The position numbers and the translations under genes are program-made. The notes under the pieces are model-generated. The model saw nothing but the letters and a program-made list of their open reading frames with translations. It had not been told where the DNA came from and made no database searches. Below are positions 17,027 to 27,362 of a stretch of 64,000 nucleotides of DNA, one piece after another. Origin of the DNA: Dickeya chrysanthemi NCPPB 402 (GTDB taxonomy: Bacteria; Pseudomonadota; Gammaproteobacteria; Enterobacterales; Enterobacteriaceae); contig NZ_CM001974.1 in assembly GCF_000406105.1 (NCBI RefSeq), positions 2,883,274-2,947,273 on the forward strand. The letters run 5' to 3'. The first letter of the stretch is position 1. The number at the start of each line of letters is the position of its first letter.

Positions 17027-18448
17027 ATGGCGACTTCAGTTAGCTCTAACTCAGATATTATCTCATCAATCGGTTTGAACCTGGGGTCGACAATTCAGGG
17101 GCAATCACTTGACTTAAGTAACCTTGTCACCAAACTGCAATCTGTCGAAGAACAACGATTAACACCTTATACAAACAAACAAACTTCGCTGAGCGCACAG
17201 GCAACGGCCTACAGCACAATCGAAACAGCGATGAAAGGCCTGCAGAGCGCTACCACCACGCTGCAGAACATGAAAAACATCACGTCGACTGCAGTCACAA
17301 GCACCAATACCGCATTCAGTGCTACCACGGATAACACTGCAGTGGTGGGTTCCTACAGTGTTTTCGTCAATAATCTCGCGCAAGCCCAGTCACAAATATC
17401 CGGTGCCTTTAGCAGCGCATCGACCGCACTGGTAGCAGGCGGCACATCCAGCACCAGCAGCACGATCACGATCTCACAGCCCAGCCGGTCTACCCCACTG
17501 ACGATTACGCTGACTGATGACAAAACATCATTAAATGATATCCGCGATGCTATCAATAATGCTGGTGGTAGCGTTAGTGCCAGTATTATTAACAACGGCA
17601 CCAGCAACTATTTGATGCTAACGGCAAAAGATACCGGCACACAATCGACGATGACCCTTTCAGTCAGCGGTTCACTTTCCAGTTCGCTGAGCAGCGGCAG
17701 CTTTAGCGAGCAAGTTGCCGCTAAAGATGCCTCATTTACGCTTAACGGCATGCAGATAACCAGCCAGAGCAATACCGTCACTACGGCTATCAGTGGTGTA
17801 ACACTGAACCTCAAATCGGCATCCACTGTAGGCTCAACGGCGGAAAACCTGACGATTACATCCGATATAACCAGCACCAAAAAAGCCGTTCAGGATTGGG
17901 TCACTGCCTACAACAACGTGCTGGACGTGATCAGAACCCAGACTGATGCCAGCAGCAAGGGCGCACTGAACGGTGACGGGACGGTTCGTGCTATCCAACA
18001 GCAGCTACAAAGTCTGATGACGAATGTTCAGAGCGGTAGCGGTTCACTGCGCATCATGGCCGATATGGGCATTACCCAAGATCCAACGAACAATGGCAAA
18101 CTGACTATTGATAACACCAAACTGGAAAGTACGCTGAAAGTCAGCGCCAGTAGCGTAACCACATTCTTCACTGGCGACGGAACCACTACAGGATTCGCTA
18201 CCCAGGCAGGAAATTACCTTGCCAGAACAGTAGACTCGTCGGATGGTTTGATCAAATCGGCCAAGGCAGGCATTGAGACCAGCCAGAAAAGTTTAGAAAG
18301 GCAGATCACCAGCATCCAGGACAGTATTGATGCGACGATGAAACGTTATAAAACACAGTTTTCTCAACTCAACACTTTGCTGGCCCAAATGACATCAACC
18401 AGTAGTTACCTGACAAAACAGTTTGATAGCAGTAATAAATCCAGTTAA
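17027..18448 (+). CDS. fliD: Filament cap protein FliD (HAP2)
   Basis: The capping protein that folds flagellin at the filament tip. It is 473 residues from ATG 17027, which has GGAAAGG seven bases upstream; in-frame codons from 16970 lie inside the promoter. The N-terminal SIGLNLGSTIQGQSLDLSNLVTKLQSVE region and the C-terminal coiled-coil ending in YLTKQFDSSNKSS are typical. The middle is Ser/Thr-rich. It heads the fliDST operon. Confidence 0.95.
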   Translation: MATSVSSNSDIISSIGLNLGSTIQGQSLDLSNLVTKLQSVEEQRLTPYTNKQTSLSAQATAYSTIETAMKGLQSATTTLQNMKNITSTAVTSTNTAFSATTDNTAVVGSYSVFVNNLAQAQSQISGAFSSASTALVAGGTSSTSSTITISQPSRSTPLTITLTDDKTSLNDIRDAINNAGGSVSASIINNGTSNYLMLTAKDTGTQSTMTLSVSGSLSSSLSSGSFSEQVAAKDASFTLNGMQITSQSNTVTTAISGVTLNLKSASTVGSTAENLTITSDITSTKKAVQDWVTAYNNVLDVIRTQTDASSKGALNGDGTVRAIQQQLQSLMTNVQSGSGSLRIMADMGITQDPTNNGKLTIDNTKLESTLKVSASSVTTFFTGDGTTTGFATQAGNYLARTVDSSDGLIKSAKAGIETSQKSLERQITSIQDSIDATMKRYKTQFSQLNTLLAQMTSTSSYLTKQFDSSNKSS

Positions 18449-18461
18449 TTAGTACAGCGCA

Positions 18462-18483
18462 AAGTGCCGTACCAACGGCACTT
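18462..18483 (+). other. Intercistronic hairpin between fliD and fliS
   Basis: Perfect 9-bp stem AAGTGCCGT (18462-18470) with ACGGCACTT (18475-18483), four-base loop, with no T run after it. It may stabilise fliD mRNA or partly limit read-through to the chaperone genes. Confidence 0.5.
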
Positions 18484-18541
18484 CACTCACGATGGGCATT
18501 ACTGTCTTTTTTATTGTTAATCGGTTATTCAACATATGGTC

Positions 18542-18952
18542 ATGTATAGAAAGAATGCCAGTCAGGCTTACGCTCAGGTGGGTGTGGAAAGCGCAGTAAT
18601 GAGCGCTAGTCCACACCAACTGATTGTCATGCTGTTTGACGGCACCAAGAGCGCACTTATCCGGGCAAGGATTCTCATCGAGCAGAATGACATCGCCGGC
18701 AAAGGGAACGCCTTATCTAAAGCCATTGACCTTATCAGCAACGGCTTGAAACTCGGATTGGATATGGAAAACGGTGGCGAGCTGGCAGAGAATCTTGCCG
18801 ACCTTTACGACTACATGGTGCGTCGATTATTACATGCCAATATTAATAACGATTTGCAGGCAATTATGGAAGTGGAAGCTCTCCTTGAAAATATTGCGGA
18901 TGCTTGGAAACAAATTGGGCCTGGTTATCAACCAACGACGGAAACGCGCTAA
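18542..18952 (+). CDS. fliS: Flagellin export chaperone FliS
   Basis: A small cytoplasmic chaperone that binds the C terminus of flagellin before secretion. 136 residues from ATG 18542, all helical, with the family's AYAQVGVESAVMSASPHQLIVMLFDG segment and YDYMVRRLLHAN. I chose 18542 over the in-frame ATG at 18536 by comparison with E. coli FliS; neither has a strong Shine-Dalgarno sequence. Its stop overlaps the fliT start (TAATG). Confidence 0.93.
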   Translation: MYRKNASQAYAQVGVESAVMSASPHQLIVMLFDGTKSALIRARILIEQNDIAGKGNALSKAIDLISNGLKLGLDMENGGELAENLADLYDYMVRRLLHANINNDLQAIMEVEALLENIADAWKQIGPGYQPTTETR

Positions 18953-19314
18953 TGGACAACCTCTCTCCATTACTAACTGAGTATCAGGGGCTACTTACAC
19001 TCATCCGTAATATCAAAACCATGGCAATCAATGGATTATGGGATGATGTTGTTGAACAGGAAATTATTTATATTCAGTCAATAGAGAGAATCAGTCAGGC
19101 TAACGCTCCGGCTAATATTCCTAGTACGGTGCAATTACAGTTTCGGCAACTTCTTCAGGATATACTGGATACGGAAGCACAGGTGAAAGAGCTGCTACAA
19201 AACAGAATGCAAGAGCTGGCAGTCTTAATCCAGCAGTCTCAAAACCAAAAATCCGTCAACAATGCGTACGCCGAGTTTTCCAACGATATACTCACTGGAA
19301 AACCGCAGCCCTGA
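18952..19314 (+). CDS. fliT: Flagellar chaperone FliT
   Basis: FliD export chaperone and, in Salmonella, inhibitor of FlhDC. 120 residues, the normal size, with little sequence conservation but the characteristic N-terminal LLTEYQGLLTLIRNIKTMA helix and position after fliS. The start at ATG 18952 overlaps the fliS stop by one base; a longer frame from 18904 lies within fliS. Confidence 0.85.
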   Translation: MDNLSPLLTEYQGLLTLIRNIKTMAINGLWDDVVEQEIIYIQSIERISQANAPANIPSTVQLQFRQLLQDILDTEAQVKELLQNRMQELAVLIQQSQNQKSVNNAYAEFSNDILTGKPQP

Positions 19315-19398
19315 TTAACACGGTTTTACCGCTCATGGGCCCCAGCCTCTCAGGACGGGCTCATCAATATTACTATGATACTAACACTCACTTTCTTC

Positions 19399-19437
19399 AA
19401 AAAAATCAGGGTGAATAACCATAGTCATTCACCCTGA
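19399..19437 (-). terminator. fliE terminator
   Basis: Eleven-base-pair perfect stem (19406-19416 with 19427-19437), ten-base loop, followed on the minus strand by seven T (19399-19405). fliE ends at 19505. The same hairpin may also slow transcription arriving from fliT, though there is no T run on that side. Confidence 0.85.
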
Positions 19438-19504
19438 CTCTGAAAACATCAAGAAATTACCAGATAAAAATCATATAGATAATCACACAGCGCCCTGCTT
19501 GCGA

Positions 19505-19819
19505 TTATACTGTCATATTCATGACTTCCTGGTAAGCAGACACCAGTTTATTGCGCACCTGAACACCCATCTGCAAAGCAATGGATGCTTTCTGGTTATC
19601 AACCATGACATCATTCAAGGCCACGCCTGGTTTTCCCAACGTAAACGCTTCAGCCTGTGTCTGAGCCTGTACCCGTGTTTCGTTGATTTTCTCAAGTGCG
19701 GCTTTCAGCTCACTGGCAAAGCCAGACTGAGATGCTACATTAGAGTCCAGCCCGCCGGCTGCTTTAGTTGCAGTAACCTGCATTTGTTGCAATACCGCAT
19801 CAATACCCTGAATAGACAT
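19505..19819 (-). CDS. fliE: Flagellar hook-basal body protein FliE
   Basis: 104-residue rod adapter linking the MS ring (FliF) to the proximal rod. The C-terminal part DVMVDNQKASIALQMGVQVRNKLVSAYQEVMNM is the conserved family signature. It is monocistronic and divergent from fliF across a 331-bp region, as in E. coli. Confidence 0.95.
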   Translation of the reverse strand: MSIQGIDAVLQQMQVTATKAAGGLDSNVASQSGFASELKAALEKINETRVQAQTQAEAFTLGKPGVALNDVMVDNQKASIALQMGVQVRNKLVSAYQEVMNMTV

Positions 19820-20150
19820 GCCCGATCCCTCAACTAAAGATTGAGAACTAAAAAAATAAAATTAAATCATGGGGATACACATAATGAACAAACACAAACC
19901 ACTACCATTGCCGTTTATTCCACATACATCTCTCTACAGGGTAAATACCCTACCATATCCACAATGTAGTAAATCGTATAAATGACATTAAAAATGCCAG
20001 CTTATCGACCCATCAAATTTTGCGTAACGGAAAATAATGGCATGCCGGTAAATGTCAGTGATGAGTTTTTATGATTGCGCAATCAGGGAGTTCTGTTTTG
20101 TTACGTTACAACGTTATCCATATCGTTCAGCAACCAGGCAGAGATAGAGT
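19820..20150. promoter_or_regulatory. Divergent fliE/fliF regulatory region
   Basis: 331 bp with no gene between the divergent starts of fliE and fliF. By analogy with E. coli it should carry FlhDC-dependent class II promoters for both directions. I could not define an FlhDC box with confidence, though AATGGCA-like half sites occur near 20036. Confidence 0.5.
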
Positions 20151-21857
20151 ATGAACGCCTTAACATCCGGCGCCGCAACCGGTGGGAAAAGCTTTGGCGA
20201 GATACTCGACCGTTTGCGTGCCAACCCTAGAATCCCTTTGTTGATTGCCGCCGCCGCCACGATAGCTATCGTCGTTGCACTGTCCTTGTGGGCGCGCGGC
20301 CCTGACTATCGCGTTCTTTACACTAATCTGAATGAACGCGATGGCGGCAGCATTGTTTCTGAACTGGGTAAAATGAATATTCCCTACCGCTTTACGGAAA
20401 GCGGTGCGGCTATCATGATCCCGGCGGATAAAGTTTATGAAACCCGACTGAAACTGGCTCAACAAGGATTGCCGAAAGGTGGTGCAGTCGGTTTCGAACT
20501 GCTCGATCAGGAAAAATTCGGCATCAGCCAGTTTAGCGAGCAGATTAATTACCAGCGTGCATTGGAAGGCGAACTGGCGAGAACCATGGAAACCCTGGGA
20601 CCAATCCAGAATGCACGTGTTCATCTGGCTATTCCCAAGCCATCGCTGTTTGTTCGTGAACAAAAATCTCCTTCAGCAGCAGTCACTGTAACCCTACAAC
20701 CAGGGCGCGCGTTGGATGACAGCCAGATCAACGCTATTACGTATCTGGTTTCCAGCAGCGTGGCCGGCCTTCCTGCCGATAAAGTCACGGTTGTTGATCA
20801 GACCGGAAAATTGCTGACACAGAATGATGGTTCAGGGCGTGACCTGAATGCAGCACAGCTGAAATATGCTAACGAAATCGAAGGCAATTACCAGCGCAGG
20901 ATTGAAGCTATTCTGGCGCCGGTAGTCGGTGCAGGCAACATACATGCGCAAGTCACTGCACAAATCGATTTTGCTAATCGTGAACAGACTGACGAGCAAT
21001 ACCAGCCTAATCAGTCGCCGAATCAGGCGGCAGTAAGATCTCAGCAATCCAGCCAGAGCGATCAACGCGGCGGTTCTAACGTAGGTGGAGTACCAGGCGC
21101 ATTGTCTAATACGCCCTCGCCTGCTCCTACAGCACCGATTTCTACTCCACCGGCAAATAATGCCAATAACACCAACAATACTAACAATACCAATACGACG
21201 GGGACGAATACTCAGACCTCCGGCAATAACGCAGCTAATCAGACTTACAATAGCCGTCATGATCAGACGATCAACTATGAAGTTGACCGCACAATCCGTC
21301 ATACCAAACAAAGTACCGGAAACATCCAGCGTCTGTCCGTCGCTGTCGTGGTTAACTACACTCAGGGCGAGGATGGCAAACCGGCAGCGCTCAGCGATGA
21401 GCAGTTGAAAAAAATCGAAGCGCTGGTGCGTGAGTCAATGGGGTTCTCCACTGAACGCGGCGACTCGCTGAATGTGGTTAATACACCATTTACGATAACG
21501 GATACCACTGGCGGTGAGCTGCCCTTCTGGCAGAAACAAGTCTTCTTCGATTTGCTGACCGCAGCAGGCCGCTGGCTGCTGGTACTGATTGTCGGCTGGA
21601 TTCTGTATCGCAAATTGGTGCGTCCGCAGTTGCAGAGACGGATTCAGATACAAGAGGCCGCCGCCGCCGCCGCTGCGCTACGCGGGCAGGATCCGGATGT
21701 TTCCGTCACGATCAGTTCAATGGAAGAGGAACTGCAGAAAAAATCCGAACAACGGGCCCATACAGAAATGCACAGTCAGCGTATTCGTGAGCTGGCCGAA
21801 AACGATCCTCGCGTTGTCGCACTGGTAATCCGCCATTGGATGAGTAACGAACTATGA
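20151..21857 (+). CDS. fliF: Flagellar MS-ring protein FliF
   Basis: The inner-membrane MS ring that houses the export gate and carries the C-ring. 568 residues: a cytoplasmic N terminus, TM1 near 28-46, periplasmic ring-building domains ([26 protein letters not shown]), a low-complexity loop (336-352, Asn-Asn-Thr triplets), TM2 near 470-490 and a C-terminal cytoplasmic tail that binds FliG. An alanine-coding GCC run lies near 21655. It overlaps fliG by 4 bp (ATGA). First gene of the fliF-R operon. Confidence 0.97.
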   Translation: MNALTSGAATGGKSFGEILDRLRANPRIPLLIAAAATIAIVVALSLWARGPDYRVLYTNLNERDGGSIVSELGKMNIPYRFTESGAAIMIPADKVYETRLKLAQQGLPKGGAVGFELLDQEKFGISQFSEQINYQRALEGELARTMETLGPIQNARVHLAIPKPSLFVREQKSPSAAVTVTLQPGRALDDSQINAITYLVSSSVAGLPADKVTVVDQTGKLLTQNDGSGRDLNAAQLKYANEIEGNYQRRIEAILAPVVGAGNIHAQVTAQIDFANREQTDEQYQPNQSPNQAAVRSQQSSQSDQRGGSNVGGVPGALSNTPSPAPTAPISTPPANNANNTNNTNNTNTTGTNTQTSGNNAANQTYNSRHDQTINYEVDRTIRHTKQSTGNIQRLSVAVVVNYTQGEDGKPAALSDEQLKKIEALVRESMGFSTERGDSLNVVNTPFTITDTTGGELPFWQKQVFFDLLTAAGRWLLVLIVGWILYRKLVRPQLQRRIQIQEAAAAAAALRGQDPDVSVTISSMEEELQKKSEQRAHTEMHSQRIRELAENDPRVVALVIRHWMSNEL

Positions 21858-22846
21858 GTCTGACAGGTACAGAAAAAAGCGCCGTCTTATTGATGACTAT
21901 CGGCGAAGACCGTGCGGCAGAAGTGTTTACGCACCTCTCAACGCGTGAGGTTCAGCATCTCAGTACTGCAATGGCCAATATGAAACAGGTCTCCCAGTCA
22001 GAATTGCTGGAAGTGCTGCGTGAATTTGATCTTGAAGCCGAGCAATATGCAGCTCTGGGCGTAAATGCGGGTGAATATCTCCGTTCTGTACTGGTTAAAG
22101 CATTAGGTGAAGAGCGCGCCTCCAGCCTGCTGGAAGACATTCTTGAAAGTAAGGAAACGTCTTCCGGTATGGAAACGCTTAACTTCATGGAACCACAAAG
22201 TGCAGCTGATCTTATCCGCGACGAACATCCGCAGATTATCGCGACCATCCTTGTACACCTGAAGCGTGCGCAAGCAGCCGATATTCTGGCTCATTTCGAT
22301 GAACGTATGCGTAATGACGTAATGCTGCGTATCGCTACTTTCGGTGGTGTGCAACCATCAGCATTGGCGGAATTGACTGAAGTGCTTAACGGCCTATTGG
22401 ATGGTCAGAACCTCAAACGCAGCAAGATGGGTGGTGTTCGTACTGCGGCGGAAATCATTAACCTGATGAAAACGCAGCACGAGGAAGCGGTTATCGATGC
22501 CGTTCGCGAATTCGATGGCGAACTGGCACAAAAAATTATCGACGAAATGTTCCTGTTCGAGAACCTGGTGGAAGTGGACGACCGCAGTATCCAGCGTCTG
22601 CTGCAGGAAGTGGAATCCGAGTCTCTGCTGATCGCCCTGAAGGGTGCCGAGCAGCCGCTGCGCGAGAAGTTCCTGCGCAATATGTCGCAGCGTGCGGCGG
22701 AAATCCTGCGCGATGACTTGGCTACCCGTGGCCCGGTACGTATGTCTCAGGTAGAAAGCGAACAGAAAGCCATTTTGCTCATCGTACGTCGACTGGCAGA
22801 CAGCGGCGAAATGATTATCGGTGGTGGCGATGACGCGTTCGTCTAA
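21854..22846 (+). CDS. fliG: Flagellar motor switch protein FliG
   Basis: The C-ring protein that receives torque from MotA. 330 residues with N, middle and C domains; the [14 protein letters not shown] segment and the C-terminal charged torque helix ([35 protein letters not shown] region) are present. It overlaps fliF by four and fliH by 17 bases. Confidence 0.97.
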   Translation: MSLTGTEKSAVLLMTIGEDRAAEVFTHLSTREVQHLSTAMANMKQVSQSELLEVLREFDLEAEQYAALGVNAGEYLRSVLVKALGEERASSLLEDILESKETSSGMETLNFMEPQSAADLIRDEHPQIIATILVHLKRAQAADILAHFDERMRNDVMLRIATFGGVQPSALAELTEVLNGLLDGQNLKRSKMGGVRTAAEIINLMKTQHEEAVIDAVREFDGELAQKIIDEMFLFENLVEVDDRSIQRLLQEVESESLLIALKGAEQPLREKFLRNMSQRAAEILRDDLATRGPVRMSQVESEQKAILLIVRRLADSGEMIIGGGDDAFV

Positions 22847-23582
22847 TTCTTCCAGTGATCTTGACTGGCAGCCGTGGAAACTGGATGACCTTTCTGCACC
22901 GACTAAACCGGTAACGAAAGACGTAGCCCCGTCGACGTCGGTTTCTTCTGCCTTGTCGCCAATGCAGCAGGAAGACGATAACGGTTTCTTCGCCATGTCG
23001 GATTTTCAGCCGCCGCAGGACGATCTGGCGACATTGCGGGAACAAGTGCTGCAGCAGGCGCGGGAAACCGGGTTTGCTGAAGGCAAACAGCAAGGCTACG
23101 CGGCTGGTTATCAGGATGGGCTCCAGGCCGGTACACAGCAAGGGCTCCAGAATGCGGTTCTACAGCAACAACCAGTTATTGCCCAGATGCAACAGATGGT
23201 CAATGAGTTCCAGCAAACACTTGACGCACTCGACAGCGTCATTGTTTCACGACTCATGCAACTCGCCTTAACGGCGGCCAGGCAGGTTATCGGTCAGTCA
23301 CCGGTCTGTGATGGTACGGCGCTGATGGGGCAGATACAGCAACTCATCCAACAAGAGCCTATGTTCAGCGGCAAACCACAGTTGCGCGTTCACCCATCGG
23401 ATCTGGAGATGGTGGAGCAACACCTGGGCCCCACTCTCAGCCTTCACGGTTGGCGGCTGCTGGCGGATAACCAGTTGCACCCTGGCGGATGCAAAGTTAG
23501 CGCCGAAGAAGGTGATCTGGACGCCAGCATCGCTACGCGCTGGCATGAACTTTGTCGGCTGGCCGCGCCGGGAGAACTCTGA
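22830..23582 (+). CDS. fliH: Flagellar assembly protein FliH
   Basis: The stator-like regulator of the export ATPase FliI. 250 residues from ATG 22830; GTGs at 22821 and 22824 are alternatives. The N-terminal WQPWKLDDL motif that docks to FliN/FlhA is present, followed by a Gly-rich GxxxG-like helix ([23 protein letters not shown]) and the conserved C-terminal [23 protein letters not shown]. Confidence 0.94.
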   Translation: MTRSSNSSSDLDWQPWKLDDLSAPTKPVTKDVAPSTSVSSALSPMQQEDDNGFFAMSDFQPPQDDLATLREQVLQQARETGFAEGKQQGYAAGYQDGLQAGTQQGLQNAVLQQQPVIAQMQQMVNEFQQTLDALDSVIVSRLMQLALTAARQVIGQSPVCDGTALMGQIQQLIQQEPMFSGKPQLRVHPSDLEMVEQHLGPTLSLHGWRLLADNQLHPGGCKVSAEEGDLDASIATRWHELCRLAAPGEL

Positions 23583-24952
23583 TGACAGTGCGTCTCTCCC
23601 GTTGGCTTTCTTCTATCGATACATTTGAAAAACGTATTACCAATACGCCTACGATACGTCGTTATGGCCGACTGACGCGGGCAACGGGATTGGTGCTTGA
23701 AGCAACAGGTCTGCATATGCCATTAGGCTCAACGTGCCTGATTGAACGGCAGACAGGTAACCAGATTGACGAGGTCGAAAGCGAAGTTGTCGGGTTTAAT
23801 GGCCAGAAATTGTTTCTGATGCCACTTGAAGAAGTGGAAGGAATTATCCCTGGCGCACGTGTTTATGAACGTGTTGGTCTTTCCGGCAGCAGTCAAGGCA
23901 AGCAGCTACCACTAGGCCCGGCATTGTTAGGGCGCGTATTAGATGGCAGTGCAAAACCGCTGGATGGGCTGCCGGCACCGGAGACCGGCTATAGAGCGTC
24001 TTTGGCGACAGCGCCGTTTAACCCTCTCCAGCGTACGCCGATTGAGCATGTGCTGGATGTCGGCGTACGTGCCATTAATGCGTTGCTGACCGTTGGCCGC
24101 GGCCAGCGTATGGGCCTTTTCGCCGGTTCTGGCGTGGGTAAAAGTGTGCTACTCGGTATGATGGCGCGCTATACTCAAGCTGATGTCATCGTTGTCGGTC
24201 TGATCGGTGAACGTGGTCGTGAAGTAAAAGACTTCATTGAAAACATTCTCGGCACCGAGGGGCTTGCCCGCTCAGTGGTTATTGCCGCTCCAGCGGATGT
24301 CTCTCCCTTGCTGCGTATGCAAGGCGCCGCTTATGCTACTCGCATCGCAGAAGATTTTCGCGATCGTGGACATCATGTCTTGTTGATTATGGACTCGCTA
24401 ACGCGCTACGCGATGGCGCAGCGTGAAATAGCGCTGGCAATTGGCGAACCGCCGGCAACCAAAGGTTATCCACCGTCCGTTTTCGCCAAACTGCCGGCAT
24501 TAGTAGAACGCGCAGGCAATGGCATTTCAGGCGGCGGCTCAATCACAGCATTTTATACGGTGTTGACCGAAGGCGACGACCAACAAGATCCGATAGCAGA
24601 CTCTGCCCGAGCTATTCTGGACGGACATATTGTGTTGTCGCGCCAGCTAGCCGAATCCGGGCATTATCCGGCGATCGATATTGAAGCATCGATTAGCCGT
24701 GCCATGACGGCGTTGATTGATGAAAATCATTATTCGGCGGTAAGGCAGTTTAAACAATCACTGTCCAGTTACCAGCGCAATCGCGACCTGATTAATGTTG
24801 GCGCCTATGCAGCCGGTAGCGACCCAATGCTTGATCGAGCCATACAACTGTATCCGCATATGCAGCACTTTTTGCAGCAGGGAATGTTTGAGCGAAGCTC
24901 ATTTGACGAAGCCTGTCAGGCACTGAATAACATTTTCCCGTATAATCGATAG
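23582..24952 (+). CDS. fliI: Flagellum-specific ATPase FliI
   Basis: The F1-beta-like ATPase of the type III flagellar export apparatus. 456 residues from ATG 23582, which overlaps the fliH stop by one base; a longer frame to 23552 is within fliH. Walker A GSGVGKS (182-188) and the Walker B/DELSD-type strand [21 protein letters not shown] are intact. Length equals E. coli FliI. Confidence 0.97.
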   Translation: MTVRLSRWLSSIDTFEKRITNTPTIRRYGRLTRATGLVLEATGLHMPLGSTCLIERQTGNQIDEVESEVVGFNGQKLFLMPLEEVEGIIPGARVYERVGLSGSSQGKQLPLGPALLGRVLDGSAKPLDGLPAPETGYRASLATAPFNPLQRTPIEHVLDVGVRAINALLTVGRGQRMGLFAGSGVGKSVLLGMMARYTQADVIVVGLIGERGREVKDFIENILGTEGLARSVVIAAPADVSPLLRMQGAAYATRIAEDFRDRGHHVLLIMDSLTRYAMAQREIALAIGEPPATKGYPPSVFAKLPALVERAGNGISGGGSITAFYTVLTEGDDQQDPIADSARAILDGHIVLSRQLAESGHYPAIDIEASISRAMTALIDENHYSAVRQFKQSLSSYQRNRDLINVGAYAAGSDPMLDRAIQLYPHMQHFLQQGMFERSSFDEACQALNNIFPYNR

Positions 24953-24960
24953 GAGGGTGA

Positions 24961-25401
24961 ATGAGCACTCAATCAACCTTCGGTATGCTGCGCGATTTGG
25001 CCCAAAAAGAGGTCGATACCGCAACAACGCATTTAGGGCAGGTACAAAAAGCTTATTTGCAGGCTGAACAGCAACTCAATATGTTGTTAGGTTATCATGA
25101 CGATTATCGTCAACGACTTAATGAGTCTATGACTGAAGGTATGGCCAATACCTCGTGGCAAAATTATCAACAATTTATTTTGACTCTGGAAAAAGCGATT
25201 GAGCAGCATCAGCATCAGTTATTAAATTGGTCTTCTCGCCTGAACCAGGCGATGAAAGCCTGGCAAGAAAAACAGCAGCGACTCAACGCATTCAGTACGC
25301 TGCAACAGCGTGAACAGACCAAAATGCTGGCGCACGAAAATCGTCTGGAACAAAAGCGGATGGATGAATTTGCCCAACGCGCATCAATGAGGAAAACATA
25401 A
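24961..25401 (+). CDS. fliJ: Flagellar export protein FliJ
   Basis: A 146-residue antiparallel coiled-coil, the gamma-like stalk of the FliI ATPase and chaperone escort. The sequence is highly charged and Gln-rich (EKAIEQHQHQLLNWSSRLNQAMKAWQEKQQRLNAF), as in E. coli. GGAGG lies just before the ATG. Confidence 0.93.
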   Translation: MSTQSTFGMLRDLAQKEVDTATTHLGQVQKAYLQAEQQLNMLLGYHDDYRQRLNESMTEGMANTSWQNYQQFILTLEKAIEQHQHQLLNWSSRLNQAMKAWQEKQQRLNAFSTLQQREQTKMLAHENRLEQKRMDEFAQRASMRKT

Positions 25402-25403
25402 CT

Positions 25404-26735
25404 ATGAACTTGCCAGCAATGACAATCACGACGACTGATGCAAGCACCACCGCGCCTCAGGGAAACTCCTTACTTGCGCTGATAGGCAAAGATCAACTGC
25501 CTGAAAATTTTTTGCAATTGCTTACCCAGAAACTGTCGACAATACATGCATCCAAGAAGACGGTGCTTAGCGCTCAAGAGAGCGCAGAGTTTAAGGATGC
25601 GCTGGCAAAAAATGGTATTGATGCAAACAGTGATGAATTAAATACTATCTTAAGTGCTCTGACTAAAGGGACGCTGACATTGGCTGACCTGCAATCAGGC
25701 AATTCCCTTGAATCGCTGCTGGTGAAAGCGCAGCAAAAAGACAGTGTAAAAGACGAGAAAACATCCAATAACGATGCGTTGGCTATGCAGGCATTGTTTG
25801 CCATGATTCCAATGCAAACCACAGGTCAGGCAAAACTATCCGTTGGAGATACAGGGACTCAGACTGTATCTGATGCGTTGAGTACACTGTCAAATGACAA
25901 AAGCAGCAATAGCGTTTTAGCTTCGCTCCTGAACGCAAGCAAAACCGGTGACTCATCAGCACAAGGCAATTTTGCGCTGAATACCGCCTCAACCGCAAAT
26001 AGCGCGGTTACATCATCGCCACTGAATGCGGGGAGTGCATCAGCGGCAGTTAAAAATGCCGGGCTGACGCCTTCCGAACATGGCAACGACCAGTTCCAAG
26101 ATAATCCATTGCTGGCCTCCCGCAAGGAAGATAGCGCCAGTAATCCAATTGTGGCATCCGCACCGGCTGACGCAAACGCTAATTCATCATTACAGACATT
26201 GTCATCACTGTTTTCCAGTAATGCGACGCCAACTCAGCCGGCGGCTCAGCATGTGACCAGTCAAATCAATGCACCGCTAGGCACACAGCAATGGAATGAT
26301 GCATTAGGGCAACAGGTAGTGATGTTTAGCCGTAATGGACAACAAACCGCCGAGCTTAAGCTTCATCCGGAAGAGCTTGGCGCTCTGCATATTATGTTGA
26401 AAATCGAAGATAATCAGGCGCAAATCCACCTGGTTTCCGGCAATAGCCAAGTGCGTTCCGCACTGGAGTCTGCTCTGCCCCACCTGCGCAACGCCATGGC
26501 GGAAAATGGCATTAATCTGGGACAAAGCAGCGTAGGATCAGACGCCAGCAGTTGGCAGCAGTCACAACAGCAGGTAGCAACCAATGCCAACAGCAATGGC
26601 GGTGGTAATACCTCATCTTATCAACAGCAGTTTGGTCAATCTGAACGTTCGGGTGCCGAAGCTGAAACACTGGCAGTTCCTGCACCGCTGCAGTCGATGG
26701 CCTCGGGACTTAATGGCGTCGATATCTTTGCCTAA
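25404..26735 (+). CDS. fliK: Flagellar hook-length control protein FliK
   Basis: The secreted molecular ruler that switches export from hook to filament substrates. 443 residues. The N-terminal and middle ruler parts are low-complexity, rich in Ser, Asn and Ala. The C-terminal switch domain (Flg_hook) is clear: AELKLHPEELGALHIMLKIEDNQAQIHLVSGNSQVR. It starts 2 bp after fliJ. Confidence 0.94.
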   Translation: MNLPAMTITTTDASTTAPQGNSLLALIGKDQLPENFLQLLTQKLSTIHASKKTVLSAQESAEFKDALAKNGIDANSDELNTILSALTKGTLTLADLQSGNSLESLLVKAQQKDSVKDEKTSNNDALAMQALFAMIPMQTTGQAKLSVGDTGTQTVSDALSTLSNDKSSNSVLASLLNASKTGDSSAQGNFALNTASTANSAVTSSPLNAGSASAAVKNAGLTPSEHGNDQFQDNPLLASRKEDSASNPIVASAPADANANSSLQTLSSLFSSNATPTQPAAQHVTSQINAPLGTQQWNDALGQQVVMFSRNGQQTAELKLHPEELGALHIMLKIEDNQAQIHLVSGNSQVRSALESALPHLRNAMAENGINLGQSSVGSDASSWQQSQQQVATNANSNGGGNTSSYQQQFGQSERSGAEAETLAVPAPLQSMASGLNGVDIFA

Positions 26736-26868
26736 TGAAGAAGTTAACGCTTTTTTTATTGTTTATTCATTGTATTGAAGCGATGAATAGGCGGGATAAT
26801 CATGATATCACGCATTTATCTCATGGCCGACCTTGCCATTAGATACTGATAAATAACAGGATATATCA

Positions 26869-27357
26869 TTGGCTACGTCTAATAAGAAAGCCCAGTCAGG
26901 CGATAAGAAGCGCTCGCTCTGGCTGATACTCTTGATTGTTATCGCCCTGGCAGCCACGGCTGCTGCAGGTGCTGGCTGGTGGTTCTTGAATCATAAAAAA
27001 ACTGAAATGGTGTCCAGCGAGCCGCCGCCGCCGCCCGCGCCGGTATTTATGCCTTTGGATACGTTTACCGTTAATCTGTTATCTCCGGATAACAACCCGG
27101 ATCGGGTACTGTATGTAGGGATTACTCTACGACTGCCGGATGAAGCAACCCGCGCACGCCTGACCAATTATCTGCCAGAAATTCGCAGTCGTTTGATTAT
27201 GCTGTTTTCTCGTCAGAGCTCGTCGTTTCTGGCAACGGAACAAGGCAAACAAAAGCTGGTTGAAGATATCAAGCAGGTATTAAGCCCACCGCTGGTTCCT
27301 GGACAACCTAATCAGGTAGTCAGCGATGTCCTGTTCACTGCTTTCATTTTGCGGTAA
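26869..27357 (+). CDS. fliL: Flagellar basal body-associated protein FliL
   Basis: A single-pass inner-membrane protein that supports the stators. 162 residues with a basic N terminus, TM near 16-37, a proline-rich linker ([19 protein letters not shown]) and the family C terminus [11 protein letters not shown]. The start appears to be TTG at 26869, preceded by AGGA at a suitable distance; no in-frame ATG lies nearby. A 133-bp gap separates it from fliK. Confidence 0.94.
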   Translation: MATSNKKAQSGDKKRSLWLILLIVIALAATAAAGAGWWFLNHKKTEMVSSEPPPPPAPVFMPLDTFTVNLLSPDNNPDRVLYVGITLRLPDEATRARLTNYLPEIRSRLIMLFSRQSSSFLATEQGKQKLVEDIKQVLSPPLVPGQPNQVVSDVLFTAFILR

Positions 27358-27362
27358 TCACT

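Noticed and set aside
22394..22996. 200-codon frame on the minus strand
   Set aside because: Antisense to fliG/fliH, a shadow of their codon bias.
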